DNA of 64,000 nt from Lutibacter sp. (lineage in GTDB: Bacteria; Bacteroidota; Bacteroidia; Flavobacteriales; Flavobacteriaceae), in the NCBI GenBank assembly GCA_030694935.1, contig JAUYUA010000045.1, positions 62,001-126,000 on the forward strand, given 5' to 3'. Positions 32,631 to 42,236 of this stretch are shown one piece after another; within the stretch, counting starts at the first letter, position 1, and each line of letters starts with the position of its first letter. Made by a program: the position numbers and the translations under genes. Under the pieces are notes generated by a model. It was not told where the DNA came from, searched no databases, and was given only the letters and a program-made list of their open reading frames with translations.

Positions 32631-35162
32631 ATGGGCGAGAATCAAGACCAAATAGACCAGCTTCTTAACAAGCTGGAGCTGCTTTTAAAAAAACAGGAGG
32701 TTTTTTCAAAAGAAGTTCAGGAATTAAGGAATGAAATTACCCAACTTCGCATTGATACCCCAAAAAAACCATCAGAAAAGGATGCGCCTTCTATGGAAGA
32801 ACCCATTAAGACGCAACCAATATATACCCCAAGAACCGCTCCCAAAACTTTAAACAGAGACCTTGATCACAGAATTTTAGGCGGTGTTTGCGCAGGATTT
32901 GCACAATATTTTGGCATCAGCAGGATTTTAACACGCATTATTTGGCTGCTGCTAACGTTCTTTTTTGGCGTTGGGTTTATTGCTTATTTTATTTTGTGGA
33001 TTGCATTGCCAAAAGTTGAAACAACTGCTTATGCACAAAAAAATCAAACTGTTAAGGAACCGCTCACCCCTGTTAACGGCAGCAGTCTGCCTGCAAAATC
33101 CACCATCAATCTGGAAAAATTTATTGGTGAAAACCTCCTCAACAAAATTGGTATTGCCATTACCGTTATTGGCGTGGGAATAGGTGCAAAATATTCCATT
33201 GAACACGACTTAATAAGTCCGTTAACCAGGGTAATTTTAGGCTATCTGGTTGGATTAACACTTTTGATTTTCGGATTGAAATTGAAGGAAAAATATGAAA
33301 ATTTTAGTGCTGTATTGGTGAGTGGCGCGATGGCCATTTTTTATTTTATGACCTTTGCCGCTTACAGTTTTTACGAACTGTTTCCGCAAACCATCGCCTT
33401 TATTTTTATGGTGATATTTACGGTTTTTACCGTTGTAGCCGCGTTAAATTATAACAAACAAATCATTGCTTTGATAGGATTGGTGGGCGCCTACGCGGTT
33501 CCATTTTTATTGAGCGAAGACTCGGGAAATGTGGCGGTACTTTTTAGTTATATGGCCATTATCAATATTGGAATTCTTGTTATTGCCTTTAAAAAATACT
33601 GGAAACTGCTCTATTTATCGGCCTTTGTGCTTACCTGGCTCATTTTTACTACCTGGTATACATCAAAATATGAAATAACAGCACACTTTGAGCTGGCGCT
33701 CACATTTATTTTTATCTTTTTCGCCACTTTTTACGCTACATTTCTTGCTTTTAAATTACTTCAAAAAGAAAAATTTGAAATTATAGACATCTTGTTATTG
33801 CTTGCCAATTCTTTTATTTTTTACGGATTTGGCTATATCATTTTGGATGGCCATGAAATCGGCTCACAATTATTAGGCTTGTTTACACTAGGCAACGGGA
33901 TGTTACATTTCATGGTTGGCCTTGTTATTTACAAGCAAAAACTTGGCGATAAAAACCTGTTTTATTTTGTTGCCGGATTGGTGCTGGTTTTTATTACCAT
34001 CGCAATTCCTGTTCAGTTAAACGGAAATTGGGTGACGCTGTTATGGGTTGGTGAAGCCGCTTTGCTGTTTTGGATTGGCAGAACGAAAAATATTCCTGTA
34101 TATGAAAAAATTTCCTATCCGTTGATGTTGATCGCCGTTATCAGTATTTTTCAGGATTGGGCAACCGGCTATAATTTAAATTATTATGGCGATGCATCAG
34201 AAAAAATAACGCCGATACTAAATATTCATTTCCTGAGCTCGGTTTTGTTTATTGCCGCCTTCGGATTTATCACTTTTCTGCATCACCATAAAAAATATCC
34301 ATCAGCCTTAATTTCAAACAAGGAATTACAAAAACTGGTGTCTTTTGCGATTCCGGCAGCGCTTTTAGGAACGCTATATTTTGCCTTCAGAATGGAAATT
34401 GAAAGTTACTTTAACCAGCTTTATGCCAATTCCAACATCAATTTCAATGAATTTCAGCAATACTTCAATTATGATTATCTGAAATTCAAAACCATCTGGA
34501 TTCTTAATTATTCCTTGTTTTTTGGATCGGTATTTTCTTTTGTGAATATCAAAAAATTAAAAAACAGGCAGTTTGGGCTCCTCAATCTTGGATTCAATGC
34601 CATGGCTATTTTGGTGTTTTTAGCGCAGGGATTGTACATTTTAAGCGAATTGCGCGATAGTTATTTAACCCAAACTATGGCTGCTTACTATCAAATTGGC
34701 GAATTTAATATTGGCATCAGGTATATTTCCTTTGCTTTTGTTGTCATCGCGCTAATGGCTTGTTACAGTTACATTCGCCAGGAATTTATGAAAGTTGACT
34801 ATAAAATGGCTTTTGATTTGTTGCTTCACTTGTCCATTTTATGGATGGCCAGCAGTGAACTTATCAATTTAATGGAACTTTCCGGATCTACACAATCCAA
34901 CAAACTTGGGCTAAGCATACTTTGGGGCATTTATGCCTTGTTGTTAATTTCTTTGGGAATATGGAAAACCCGACAACATTTGCGTATTGGTGCCATCGCA
35001 TTATTTTCTGTAACCCTCATAAAACTATTCTTTTATGATATTTCACACCTCAACACCATTTCAAAAACCATCGTATTTTTGTCGTTGGGCATATTGCTTT
35101 TGATCATTTCGTTTTTATACAACAAATTTAAACACCTCATTTCCAATGAAATTAAAAGCTAA
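32631..35162 (+). CDS. DUF2339 membrane protein with N-terminal PspC domain
   Basis: The 843-residue protein starts with a short coiled coil (about 5-40), then a PspC domain (about 78-128; RILGGVCAGFAQYFGISRIL with an Ala-Tyr-Phe-Ile-Leu membrane hairpin), and then about twenty membrane segments of the DUF2339 type. It is an inner-membrane protein of unknown role. The gene overlaps the DUF3999 gene by 17 bp; this pairing is common and suggests a joint function in the envelope. No catalytic motif is seen. Confidence 0.85.
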   Translation: MGENQDQIDQLLNKLELLLKKQEVFSKEVQELRNEITQLRIDTPKKPSEKDAPSMEEPIKTQPIYTPRTAPKTLNRDLDHRILGGVCAGFAQYFGISRILTRIIWLLLTFFFGVGFIAYFILWIALPKVETTAYAQKNQTVKEPLTPVNGSSLPAKSTINLEKFIGENLLNKIGIAITVIGVGIGAKYSIEHDLISPLTRVILGYLVGLTLLIFGLKLKEKYENFSAVLVSGAMAIFYFMTFAAYSFYELFPQTIAFIFMVIFTVFTVVAALNYNKQIIALIGLVGAYAVPFLLSEDSGNVAVLFSYMAIINIGILVIAFKKYWKLLYLSAFVLTWLIFTTWYTSKYEITAHFELALTFIFIFFATFYATFLAFKLLQKEKFEIIDILLLLANSFIFYGFGYIILDGHEIGSQLLGLFTLGNGMLHFMVGLVIYKQKLGDKNLFYFVAGLVLVFITIAIPVQLNGNWVTLLWVGEAALLFWIGRTKNIPVYEKISYPLMLIAVISIFQDWATGYNLNYYGDASEKITPILNIHFLSSVLFIAAFGFITFLHHHKKYPSALISNKELQKLVSFAIPAALLGTLYFAFRMEIESYFNQLYANSNINFNEFQQYFNYDYLKFKTIWILNYSLFFGSVFSFVNIKKLKNRQFGLLNLGFNAMAILVFLAQGLYILSELRDSYLTQTMAAYYQIGEFNIGIRYISFAFVVIALMACYSYIRQEFMKVDYKMAFDLLLHLSILWMASSELINLMELSGSTQSNKLGLSILWGIYALLLISLGIWKTRQHLRIGAIALFSVTLIKLFFYDISHLNTISKTIVFLSLGILLLIISFLYNKFKHLISNEIKS

Positions 35163-36378
35163 AATAAGTGCTGTTTTCCTATTGTTGTTTTGTGCTTTTT
35201 CTTACGGACAGCTGGACCAATACAATTATAAAAGGGAATTACAAGGAGTTACGGCGCCTTGGCACAAAGTGGTTTTACCTGAAGAAATCTTCGGAAATGT
35301 GTCACATAATTTATCCGATATTCGAATTTATGGGATTACTGCAGCCAAAGACACTATTGAAGCTCCCTATTTGCTGAAGTTAAAAGCCGAAAAAATAGTT
35401 GTTAAAGATGTGAATTTCAAATTTTTAAACACCACTCAAAATGAAAAAGGCTATTATTTTACGCTGGAAGTGCCAACGGAAGACGCCATAAATCAGCTAA
35501 AACTCGATTTTAACAAACAAAATTTCGATTGGAAATTAACGCTTGAAGGAAGCCATAATCAGCAGGAATGGTTTACCGTTGTTGATGATTACCGAATTTT
35601 GTCCATCAAAAATACAGCAACCTATTATCAATTTACCAAGGTGATTTTTGAGAATGCCAAATTTCGTTTTTTCAGATTGCTTGTTAAAAGTGAAGAAAAT
35701 CCGGAAATGGTCAATGTAAAAGCCACATACAATGTGGTTAAAAATGGAGGTTTTGTTGATTATGCTATTGCAAACATCAAAACAATTCAGGATAAGGAAG
35801 CACAAAAAACAACCCTTGAAATTGACTTAAAATCGACTGTTGCCGTGAGTTCCCTTCAAATTAAAGTAAAAGACACTTTTGATTATTACCGGCCAATAAG
35901 CATTCAGTATGTTGCTGACAGCGTAAAAACGGAACAAGGCTGGAATTATTTGTATGAAAATTTAACCACAGGAACGCTCAGTTCCATTGAAAATAACGAA
36001 TTTAAATTTGAAAGCACCATCCTAAAAAAATTGAAAATCAGCATTTTTAACCAGGACAATCAACCTTTAAATATTGAAACCATTTCCGTAAAAGGTACCA
36101 TTCACGAATTGCTGGTTCGTTTTACCGAACCGGCTGTGTATTTTTTAACCTACGGAAACAAAAAAGCAACAAAACCAAACTACGACATAGAACGCTTCGT
36201 ATCGAAAGTTCCGGATACATTAAAGGTTTTAACGTTGGGAAATGAACAAAAAATCGATAAAAAGGACCTGACAAAAGCGCCTTTGTTCAAAAATAAACTG
36301 TGGTTGTGGCTGCTCATGGGCATCATCATTTTAGTGCTTGGATGGTTTTCCGTTAAAATGATGGGCAAGAAAAGTTGA
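35146..36378 (+). CDS. DUF3999 membrane-anchored periplasmic protein
   Basis: The 410-residue product has a signal peptide (ending FSYGQ, about residue 22), a large beta-rich periplasmic part with YKRELQGVTAPWHKVVLPEEIF at the start, and one C-terminal membrane segment (about 386-404) followed by KKS. This is the DUF3999 layout. It overlaps the DUF2339 gene and is probably its partner. The function is unknown. Confidence 0.82.
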   Translation: MKLKAKISAVFLLLFCAFSYGQLDQYNYKRELQGVTAPWHKVVLPEEIFGNVSHNLSDIRIYGITAAKDTIEAPYLLKLKAEKIVVKDVNFKFLNTTQNEKGYYFTLEVPTEDAINQLKLDFNKQNFDWKLTLEGSHNQQEWFTVVDDYRILSIKNTATYYQFTKVIFENAKFRFFRLLVKSEENPEMVNVKATYNVVKNGGFVDYAIANIKTIQDKEAQKTTLEIDLKSTVAVSSLQIKVKDTFDYYRPISIQYVADSVKTEQGWNYLYENLTTGTLSSIENNEFKFESTILKKLKISIFNQDNQPLNIETISVKGTIHELLVRFTEPAVYFLTYGNKKATKPNYDIERFVSKVPDTLKVLTLGNEQKIDKKDLTKAPLFKNKLWLWLLMGIIILVLGWFSVKMMGKKS

Positions 36379-36390
36379 AAGTTCAAGCCC

Positions 36391-36516
36391 GAAGACGGAA
36401 GTCCGATCCCGATAGCTATCGGGACGGGAGTCAGAAGACGGAAGTCCGAAGACGGGAGTCTGAAGACGGAAGTCCAAAGACGGGAGTCCGATCCCGATAG
36501 CTATCGGGACGGGAGT
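36391..36516. repeat. Tandem GAAGACGG(A/G)AGTCC repeat with two embedded palindromes
   Basis: Five to seven 14-15-bp units of GAAGACGGRAGTCY alternate with two copies of CCCGATAGCTATCGGGA. Related units, inverted, occur at 62120-62148. It is non-coding. Confidence 0.8.
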
Positions 36517-36591
36517 TCAAAAAGTAAAAAAACCGAACAACAGTATGTAAAGTTCACGTTAAACGTTAAATTTTAAACATTGAAAAACCTT

Positions 36592-36647
36592 AAATCTGAA
36601 ATCTAAAATCGTAAATCTGAAATCTAAAATCGTAAATCTAAAATCAT
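36592..36647. repeat. Two and a half tandem 21-bp repeats directly upstream of the dus promoter
   Basis: The unit starting AAATCTGAAATCTAAAATCG is present at 36592-36612 and 36613-36633 without change, followed by a partial copy. The array ends 8 bp before the -7 box of the dus gene. Confidence 0.8.
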
Positions 36648-36654
36648 AAAGCCT

Positions 36655-36662
36655 TATCTTTG
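36655..36662 (+). promoter_or_regulatory. -7 box of the tRNA dihydrouridine synthase gene
   Basis: TATCTTTG matches TAnnTTTG exactly; the ATG is 17 bases downstream. No -33 box is seen, the 21-bp repeats occupying that position. Confidence 0.55.
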
Positions 36663-36678
36663 CGCAACCAAAAACAAT

Positions 36679-37635
36679 ATGAACTACACGTTGCTCTCTT
36701 CACCCCTTCAAGGATTTACCGATTTTCGGTTTAGAAACGCCTTCAACGCCATTTTTGGTGGTATTGACACTTTTTATTCGCCTTATATTCGCTTAAACGG
36801 AAGTTTGGTGATTAAAAAGGCGTATGAGCGCGACTTGTTGCCCGAAAACAATGTGGGTTTGGAAGTGATTCCGCAAATTATCACCAATGATGCCAAGGAA
36901 TTTTTGTTTGTGGCCAACTACGTGCAGCAACTTGGCTATAAAGAATTAAACTGGAATTTAGGCTGTCCGTACCCAATGGTCACCAAATGCGGTATGGGAT
37001 CCGGACTCATAAGCGACCCGGAAAGGATTGATAAAATTCTTGAAAAAGTTCATGCCGAATCGGACATTATTGTCTCAATGAAAATGCGCTTGGGTTACGA
37101 TAACAATGATGAAATTTTGCAGGTTTTGCCAGTTTTGGAAAAATATCCCATAAAAAATGTTGCCATCCACGCCCGTATTGGCAAACAATTGTATAAAGGT
37201 GGCGTGCATTTAGATGCCTTTCAACAGTGTGTTAACCAAACCAGCCTAAAACTGTATTACAACGGCGATATTACTACCGTGGCGAAATTTCACGAAATGC
37301 AGGAACGTTTTCCAACCATTGACCATTGGATGATTGGCCGCGGATTGATTGCCGATCCTTTTTTGCCGAGTATGATAAAAAGCAATTCCACACAATATCC
37401 TGCAAACAAATTGGAACTTTTTAAGGAGTTTCACGACATACTTTTTCAAAATTACAGTGAATCCTTGTCGGGTTCCACACATCTTTTATTGAAAATGTAC
37501 CATTTGTGGGAATACTTTTCCGTGCTGTTTTCAAATCCGCACAAAGCCTTAAAAAAAATTAAAAAAGCGGGCAGCATTAAAAATTATCAAGCCGCTATAA
37601 AAGAGATTTTGGAGACGGAACGAGATCTTAGGTAG
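36679..37635 (+). CDS. tRNA-dihydrouridine synthase
   Basis: The 318-residue flavoenzyme reduces uridines in tRNA D-loops. It has the N-terminal SSPLQGFTDFRFRNAF, the FMN and active-site segment LNWNLGCPYPMVTKCGMGS (catalytic Cys in the second Cys position of the motif), VSMKMRLGYD, and IHARIGKQLYKGG. The layout is closest to DusC/DusB-type enzymes; which uridine it modifies cannot be told. It has its own promoter and terminator. Confidence 0.93.
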   Translation: MNYTLLSSPLQGFTDFRFRNAFNAIFGGIDTFYSPYIRLNGSLVIKKAYERDLLPENNVGLEVIPQIITNDAKEFLFVANYVQQLGYKELNWNLGCPYPMVTKCGMGSGLISDPERIDKILEKVHAESDIIVSMKMRLGYDNNDEILQVLPVLEKYPIKNVAIHARIGKQLYKGGVHLDAFQQCVNQTSLKLYYNGDITTVAKFHEMQERFPTIDHWMIGRGLIADPFLPSMIKSNSTQYPANKLELFKEFHDILFQNYSESLSGSTHLLLKMYHLWEYFSVLFSNPHKALKKIKKAGSIKNYQAAIKEILETERDLR

Positions 37636-37733
37636 CTTTATGTTTGCTGTATTTGTTAAAAAAATCAATTCCTATCTGGTATACAGCCCTAGAATTTTTA
37701 GGAACTTGGGAACAATTATATAACCCCGATTTT

Positions 37734-37758
37734 AAAGTGGTCGAATTTGACCACTTTT
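37734..37758 (+). terminator. Hairpin terminator after the dus gene
   Basis: AAAGTGGTC (37734-37742) pairs with GACCACTTT (37749-37757), loop GAATTT, followed by T and A. It lies about 100 bp after the dus stop. Confidence 0.75.
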
Positions 37759-38084
37759 ATAAATGAAAACAGATTTACAAAAAAACCTATTCAAAACAGT
37801 TTCTTACTATTGCTTTATTTTTCCTATATTTAATCGATTGCTAAAAAAATCGCATTGGTATTTACATAAAAATAGTTGTTTGTTAGGCTGATGATTTCCC
37901 GCTGTTCAGGTATTTTGTCAGAATTTAACAAGTTGAAAATAAACTCATTAAGATATTTTTATATGGACAATTTTATCTATAAAATAAGATTTAATTCTTA
38001 TCTATATCAGAAAATTAAACAAAATTATATAATTTGCAAAATAAAACGTATATTTGCGTAATATTTGCAAAAAATACATTTATT
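37759..38084. promoter_or_regulatory. Upstream region of the AAA-RloB operon
   Basis: This AT-rich region has no gene. ATAAGATTTAATTCTTAT (37983-38000) is an imperfect palindrome that could be an operator. TATATTTG at 38049-38056 is a perfect -7 box, 28 bases before the AAA ATPase ATG. Confidence 0.5.
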
Positions 38085-39416
38085 ATGCTTATTCAATTTT
38101 CAGTAAGAAATTTTAAGACTTTTAAAGAAAGAACCTCTTTGAATCTAGTAGCTTCTAACTATGACAAGGATACAAGGGAATCAGAAAATATCTTAGAAGA
38201 TAACAAATTCAATTTAAGAATTTTAAAAAGTGCTGTTATTTATGGTGCAAATGCAAGCGGAAAAAGTAAGTTTATTGACGCATTGGCTTTTATGAAACGC
38301 TTTGTTGTCTCAAGTTCAAAGGAAAGTCAAAAAGGAGATGAAATTGATGTAGAACCTTTTAGACTTAGTGTTGAGAGTGAAAATTCCCCAACAGAATTTG
38401 AAGTTATCTTTACCTTTAATAAGATAATGTATCGTTATGGATTTGAGGTTGATAAAAAACAAATTGTTTCTGAATGGTTATTTAGAAAACCTAAAACTAA
38501 AGAAGTTGAATTATTTTATAGAGATTATCAAAAATTTGATGTGCACCCAAGAAATTTCGCAAAAGGAGCGACGGTAATTAAGGAAGGTTTAGTAAGAAAT
38601 AATGCATTATTATTATCTGTTGCAGCTCAATTTAACGACTCAACATCAATTAATGTCCTAGATTGGATTAAAAACTTGAAAACTATTTCTGGATTAAGGG
38701 AAGATGGATATCAAGGGTATACAATGGGAAAAATTAAAGACCCTAATAACAAAAAGAAAATTCTTGAATTACTAAAAGCTGCTGACTTGGGAATTCAAGA
38801 CATTAAACTAGAAATGTTAGACATTGAGAAATTACCTAAAGAAATGCCTAAAGAATTAAGAGAGAAAATAATCAAAGAATCAAGTGAAGAAAATACTGAG
38901 TTTTTTTCTGATATTTTGACTTCTCATAAAAAGTTTGATGTTTCAAAGAGATTTATTGAAAATATCAATTTTTCATTAGACGATGATGAATCATCGGGAA
39001 CTCAAAAGTTTTTTGCGCTAACAGGTCCCATTATAGATGTAATTGAAAACGGATATATATTAGTTGTAGATGAACTTGATTCTAAGCTTCACCCAAATCT
39101 TGTTTGTAAAATAGTTTCACTTTTTAATTCTAAAGAACTTAATCCTAAAAATGCACAACTGATTTTTAACACACAAGACACTAATTTATTAAGTTCAGGT
39201 TTATTTAGAAGAGATCAAATTTGGTTTACTGAAAAGGATAAATTTGGGGAAGCTCGATTATATTCGCTAGCCGACTTCAAATCTGATGAAGTTAGGAAAA
39301 CAGAAGCCTTTGAAGAAAATTATATTAGAGGAAAATATGGAGCGGTTCCATTTCTTGGTTTTTTTGATAATTTAATATATAAAAAACTTTTGGAGCAAGA
39401 TGAAAATGAAAAATAA
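38085..39416 (+). CDS. AAA ATPase (AAA_15, AbiLi-like), probable anti-phage defence
   Basis: The 443-residue protein is an SMC/OLD-like ATPase: N-terminal FSVRNFKTFKERTSLNLVAS, Walker A GANASGKS at 54-61, a middle region with no coiled coil of note, Walker B YILVVDELDSKLHP at about 325-338, and NTQDTNLLS. The start is the ATG at 38085. It overlaps a RloB-family gene by 17 bp. This ATPase plus RloB (TOPRIM) pairing is that of the AbiL abortive-infection system, and is similar in logic to PARIS and OLD-type systems. Its codon use looks more AT-rich than its neighbours, consistent with horizontal gain. Confidence 0.82.
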   Translation: MLIQFSVRNFKTFKERTSLNLVASNYDKDTRESENILEDNKFNLRILKSAVIYGANASGKSKFIDALAFMKRFVVSSSKESQKGDEIDVEPFRLSVESENSPTEFEVIFTFNKIMYRYGFEVDKKQIVSEWLFRKPKTKEVELFYRDYQKFDVHPRNFAKGATVIKEGLVRNNALLLSVAAQFNDSTSINVLDWIKNLKTISGLREDGYQGYTMGKIKDPNNKKKILELLKAADLGIQDIKLEMLDIEKLPKEMPKELREKIIKESSEENTEFFSDILTSHKKFDVSKRFIENINFSLDDDESSGTQKFFALTGPIIDVIENGYILVVDELDSKLHPNLVCKIVSLFNSKELNPKNAQLIFNTQDTNLLSSGLFRRDQIWFTEKDKFGEARLYSLADFKSDEVRKTEAFEENYIRGKYGAVPFLGFFDNLIYKKLLEQDENEK

Positions 39417-40104
39417 ACAAGTTAATCAAATTGCCGCTAAACAAAAACATAGAGATGAACTAAAATCAATAAGGCGTAATAAACCTAGTTTTGATAGAAT
39501 CGCACCTATTTTAAATCAAAAACCGACAATATTAATAGTATGTGAGGGTAAGAATACAGAACCTTCATATTTTAGCCAATTTAAGCTTGCAACGGCAACA
39601 ATTAAACCAGTAGGAGAAGGAAACAATACACTCTCATTGGTTAATAGTGCTATAGAACTATCTCAAAAAGGTAATTACGAACAAATTTGGTGTGTCTTTG
39701 ATAAAGATGATTTTAGCAATAATAATTTCAATAATGCTATACTAATTGCTGAATCAAACAACTTTGGTGTAGCATATTCAAATCAAGCTTTTGAATATTG
39801 GTTAATTCTTCATTTTGACGATCACCAAGGCGGCAGTATGGATCGAAAAGACTATAATTCAAAAATTAACAAACTTCTTAAACCTTTCAATCTGAATTAT
39901 AATGGTGATAAAAGCAAGATAATTACAGAAGAAATATTTGAACTTCTTGATGGTTATGATGAAAACATTGGTAAAGAAAGAAAAATATTAGCTATTGAAA
40001 GAGCAAAAAGAAATTATGACCAATTTGACAATAATAATCCATCAAATGCAGAATCCTCAACAACTGTATTTAGAATTGTTGAAGAATTATTGAAGTACTT
40101 ATAA
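39400..40104 (+). CDS. RloB-family TOPRIM-like protein (AbiLii-like)
   Basis: The 234-residue protein has a basic N-terminus (RRNKPSFDRI), then TILIVCEGKNTEPSYF (about 45-60, acidic residue as in TOPRIM motif 1) and IWCVFDKDDF (about 97-106, the D-x-D-type motif), with QAFEYWLILHF. RloB proteins are thought to be the nuclease effectors of AAA-linked defence systems. The ATG at 39400 overlaps the ATPase stop; a second ATG at 39406 is possible. It ends just before a dispersed repeat at 40121. Confidence 0.82.
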   Translation: MKMKNKQVNQIAAKQKHRDELKSIRRNKPSFDRIAPILNQKPTILIVCEGKNTEPSYFSQFKLATATIKPVGEGNNTLSLVNSAIELSQKGNYEQIWCVFDKDDFSNNNFNNAILIAESNNFGVAYSNQAFEYWLILHFDDHQGGSMDRKDYNSKINKLLKPFNLNYNGDKSKIITEEIFELLDGYDENIGKERKILAIERAKRNYDQFDNNNPSNAESSTTVFRIVEELLKYL

Positions 40105-40120
40105 TAAAACCAGATTACTT

Positions 40121-40133
40121 GGATTTGCAATCC
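40121..40133. repeat. GGATTTGCAATCC repeat, copy 1
   Basis: The same 13-base hairpin with the flanking GTGTTTT recurs at 42020-42032. It marks the right edge of the AAA-RloB operon. Confidence 0.7.
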
Positions 40134-40162
40134 GTGTTTTTACAAAATTAACTTAAAACAAT

Positions 40163-41200
40163 ATGACAAAATCGTTCCTCACATTTCCTTCATTATTACT
40201 TCTCTTTTCACTATTGTTTTTCAGTAGTTGCAATAAAGGCAAATCTCAGGAGGAACCAATCATAGAAGATGACAAAAAAGACACCGTAAAAACCATCGCT
40301 GCCCCAGAAAAGAAAATTTCCGAAATCGACACGGTCGACTACAACCAAAGAATGTTGGCTTTGTCTAACAACGACACCACAGGATTTTGGCCCGTAAAAA
40401 CCCCATATCCATTGCCTGGAGCGGTATTGCCGTATAACAGAATTATTGCCTTTTACGGAAATCTGTATTCCAAAAGAATGGGAATTTTGGGTGAATTGCC
40501 AAAAGATGAAATGCTTAAAAAACTGCAAGGTGAAGTTGCCAATTGGCAAGCCGCCGATCCAACTACAAAAACAATTCCAGCCTTGCACTACATCGCCGTC
40601 ACAGCCCAAACCAAGCCCGGAAAAGCAAATTTGCACCGTTTGCGGATGCCTTTTAAGCAAATAGACACCATACTAAATTGGGCAAAGTCTATTGATGCTT
40701 TGGTTTTTTTGGATGTTCAGGTTGGTCACAGCAATATTAAAGATGAAGTTACTGCGCTGGAAACCTATCTTAAACTGCCCAACGTTCATTTGGGAATTGA
40801 TCCCGAATTTTCCTTAAAAAATGGCCATGTTCCCGGCACCAAAATTGGAACTTTTGATGCCTCGGACATCAATGATGCGATTGATATTTTGGCAAACTTG
40901 GTCCGAGAAAATAACCTGCCGCCAAAAGTGTTGGTGGTGCACCGATTTACACAAGGAATGGTGACCAATTACAAAAACATAAAAATAGTTCCTGAAGTTC
41001 AGGTGGTGATGGATATGGATGGATTTGGCGACAAAATTTTAAAAAGATCTACGTACCTGAGATATATTTATAAAGAACCTGTACAATTTACGGGCTTTAA
41101 ATTATTTTATAAAAACGACAATAAAAATAATTGGAAAATGTATACCCCAGAAGAATTATTGAAATTTACACCCAAACCCATCTACATTCAATATCAGTAA
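40163..41200 (+). CDS. Conserved lipoprotein of unknown function
   Basis: The 345-residue product has a lipoprotein signal (hydrophobic run then FSSC, Cys at residue 23), an acidic linker, and a globular domain from about residue 60. The domain alternates strands and helices (RIIAFYGNLYSKRMGILGEL, DALVFLDVQVGHSNI, VHLGIDPEFSL, KVLVVHRFTQGMV, VQVVMDMDGFGDK), which suggests a TIM-barrel-like fold with acidic residues at strand ends, as in glycoside hydrolases. That is inference; I do not recognise the family. Confidence 0.7.
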   Translation: MTKSFLTFPSLLLLFSLLFFSSCNKGKSQEEPIIEDDKKDTVKTIAAPEKKISEIDTVDYNQRMLALSNNDTTGFWPVKTPYPLPGAVLPYNRIIAFYGNLYSKRMGILGELPKDEMLKKLQGEVANWQAADPTTKTIPALHYIAVTAQTKPGKANLHRLRMPFKQIDTILNWAKSIDALVFLDVQVGHSNIKDEVTALETYLKLPNVHLGIDPEFSLKNGHVPGTKIGTFDASDINDAIDILANLVRENNLPPKVLVVHRFTQGMVTNYKNIKIVPEVQVVMDMDGFGDKILKRSTYLRYIYKEPVQFTGFKLFYKNDNKNNWKMYTPEELLKFTPKPIYIQYQ

Positions 41201-41228
41201 TTCATAGCGATCAGGTTTTGACTAATTT

Positions 41229-41236
41229 TACCTTTG
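41229..41236 (+). promoter_or_regulatory. -7 box upstream of the DUF4395 gene
   Basis: TACCTTTG matches TAnnTTTG exactly, 48 bases before the ATG at 41284. Confidence 0.45.
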
Positions 41237-41283
41237 TAACAAAAGTTATTTTCAAACGTCAAATACTATAAAAAAATCAAACA

Positions 41284-41946
41284 ATGAGCAAAGTCATAAA
41301 ATTTGGGGAAGAAGTGGACGGATACGTTATTCCTGTATTAAACGAGCGAGAAATAAGAGCTGCAGCCGGATTGCTCTTTTTACTGATGTTTATTTCAATA
41401 ATGATTGTAATTCTAAAGGGCGATTTTTTAATGCTAAAATATGCAGTTACCATTTTCCTTGCTGATATTGTTATAAGAGTATTTTTGAATCCTAAATTTG
41501 CGCCGACTTTAATCATTGGGCGTTTAATTGTGAGAAATCAAGTCCCCGAATATGTTGGTGCTGCGCAAAAAAAGTTTGCTTGGATCATTGGCGTGATTTT
41601 GGCCGCTACCATGTTTATTCTTTTGGTGGTTGCAAATACTTATAGCCCAATTACAGGAATTATCTGTTTTATTTGTCTTATTTTCTTATTCTTCGAATCG
41701 GCGTTTGGCATTTGTTTGGGATGCAAATTTTATAATTTGTTTTACAAAGAAAAAGCGCAATACTGCCCCGGTGAAGTGTGTGATGTGAAATCAAGACAAG
41801 AAATTCAGAAAACATCTTTGATACAAATCCTGATCGTTTTTGCATTTATTGCCTACATATTTTTAACCGTCTTTCTTTTTGATGATTATTTTAGCGAACG
41901 GCCTTATGACTTGTTTGGTATAGAAAGTGCTGCAAATTCGAAATAA
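41284..41946 (+). CDS. DUF4395 membrane protein
   Basis: The 220-residue inner-membrane protein has two pairs of membrane segments (about 27-60 and 95-140) and one near the C-terminus (about 182-200). VIPVLNEREIRAAAGLLF at the start and FGICLGCKFYNLF (a CxxC-type pair) are typical of DUF4395. The CxxC is on the membrane edge, followed by a short Cys-containing loop CPGEVCD, so redox or metal binding is possible. The function is unknown. Confidence 0.8.
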   Translation: MSKVIKFGEEVDGYVIPVLNEREIRAAAGLLFLLMFISIMIVILKGDFLMLKYAVTIFLADIVIRVFLNPKFAPTLIIGRLIVRNQVPEYVGAAQKKFAWIIGVILAATMFILLVVANTYSPITGIICFICLIFLFFESAFGICLGCKFYNLFYKEKAQYCPGEVCDVKSRQEIQKTSLIQILIVFAFIAYIFLTVFLFDDYFSERPYDLFGIESAANSK

Positions 41947-42018
41947 TAATTACCGTTTCAATACAGCAATTTCAAGCTCAAAAACCTTAGCGCATTTTAC
42001 TGATGAAACCCGATTGCG

Positions 42019-42191
42019 CGGATTTGCAATCCGTGTTTTCCCAAAACAATCACTGTTTCCTCAAAACAAAAAAATCTGCAAAGCCACAAAACGTAAATTA
42101 TATAAGTTACAAATTGAGAGGCAAGTTATTTTATTATATTTGTAATAGATATCAACTTTTATAAGAACTGGCGCGGATTTCAAATCCGCGC
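42019..42191. repeat. Two GGATTT..AAATCC palindromic repeats
   Basis: CGGATTTGCAATCCG (42019-42033) and GCGCGGATTTCAAATCCGCGC (42171-42191) are hairpins of one repeat family; the first also occurs at 40121. No gene is seen between 41947 and 42236. Confidence 0.75.
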
Positions 42192-42236
42192 TATCGAAAT
42201 TTTTTCAAGCTCGAAAACCTTTAGTAAACACTAAAA

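Noticed and set aside
36391-36516. Possible CRISPR or integron repeats
   Set aside because: Units are 14-15 bp with no unique spacers; palindromic inserts are themselves repeats.
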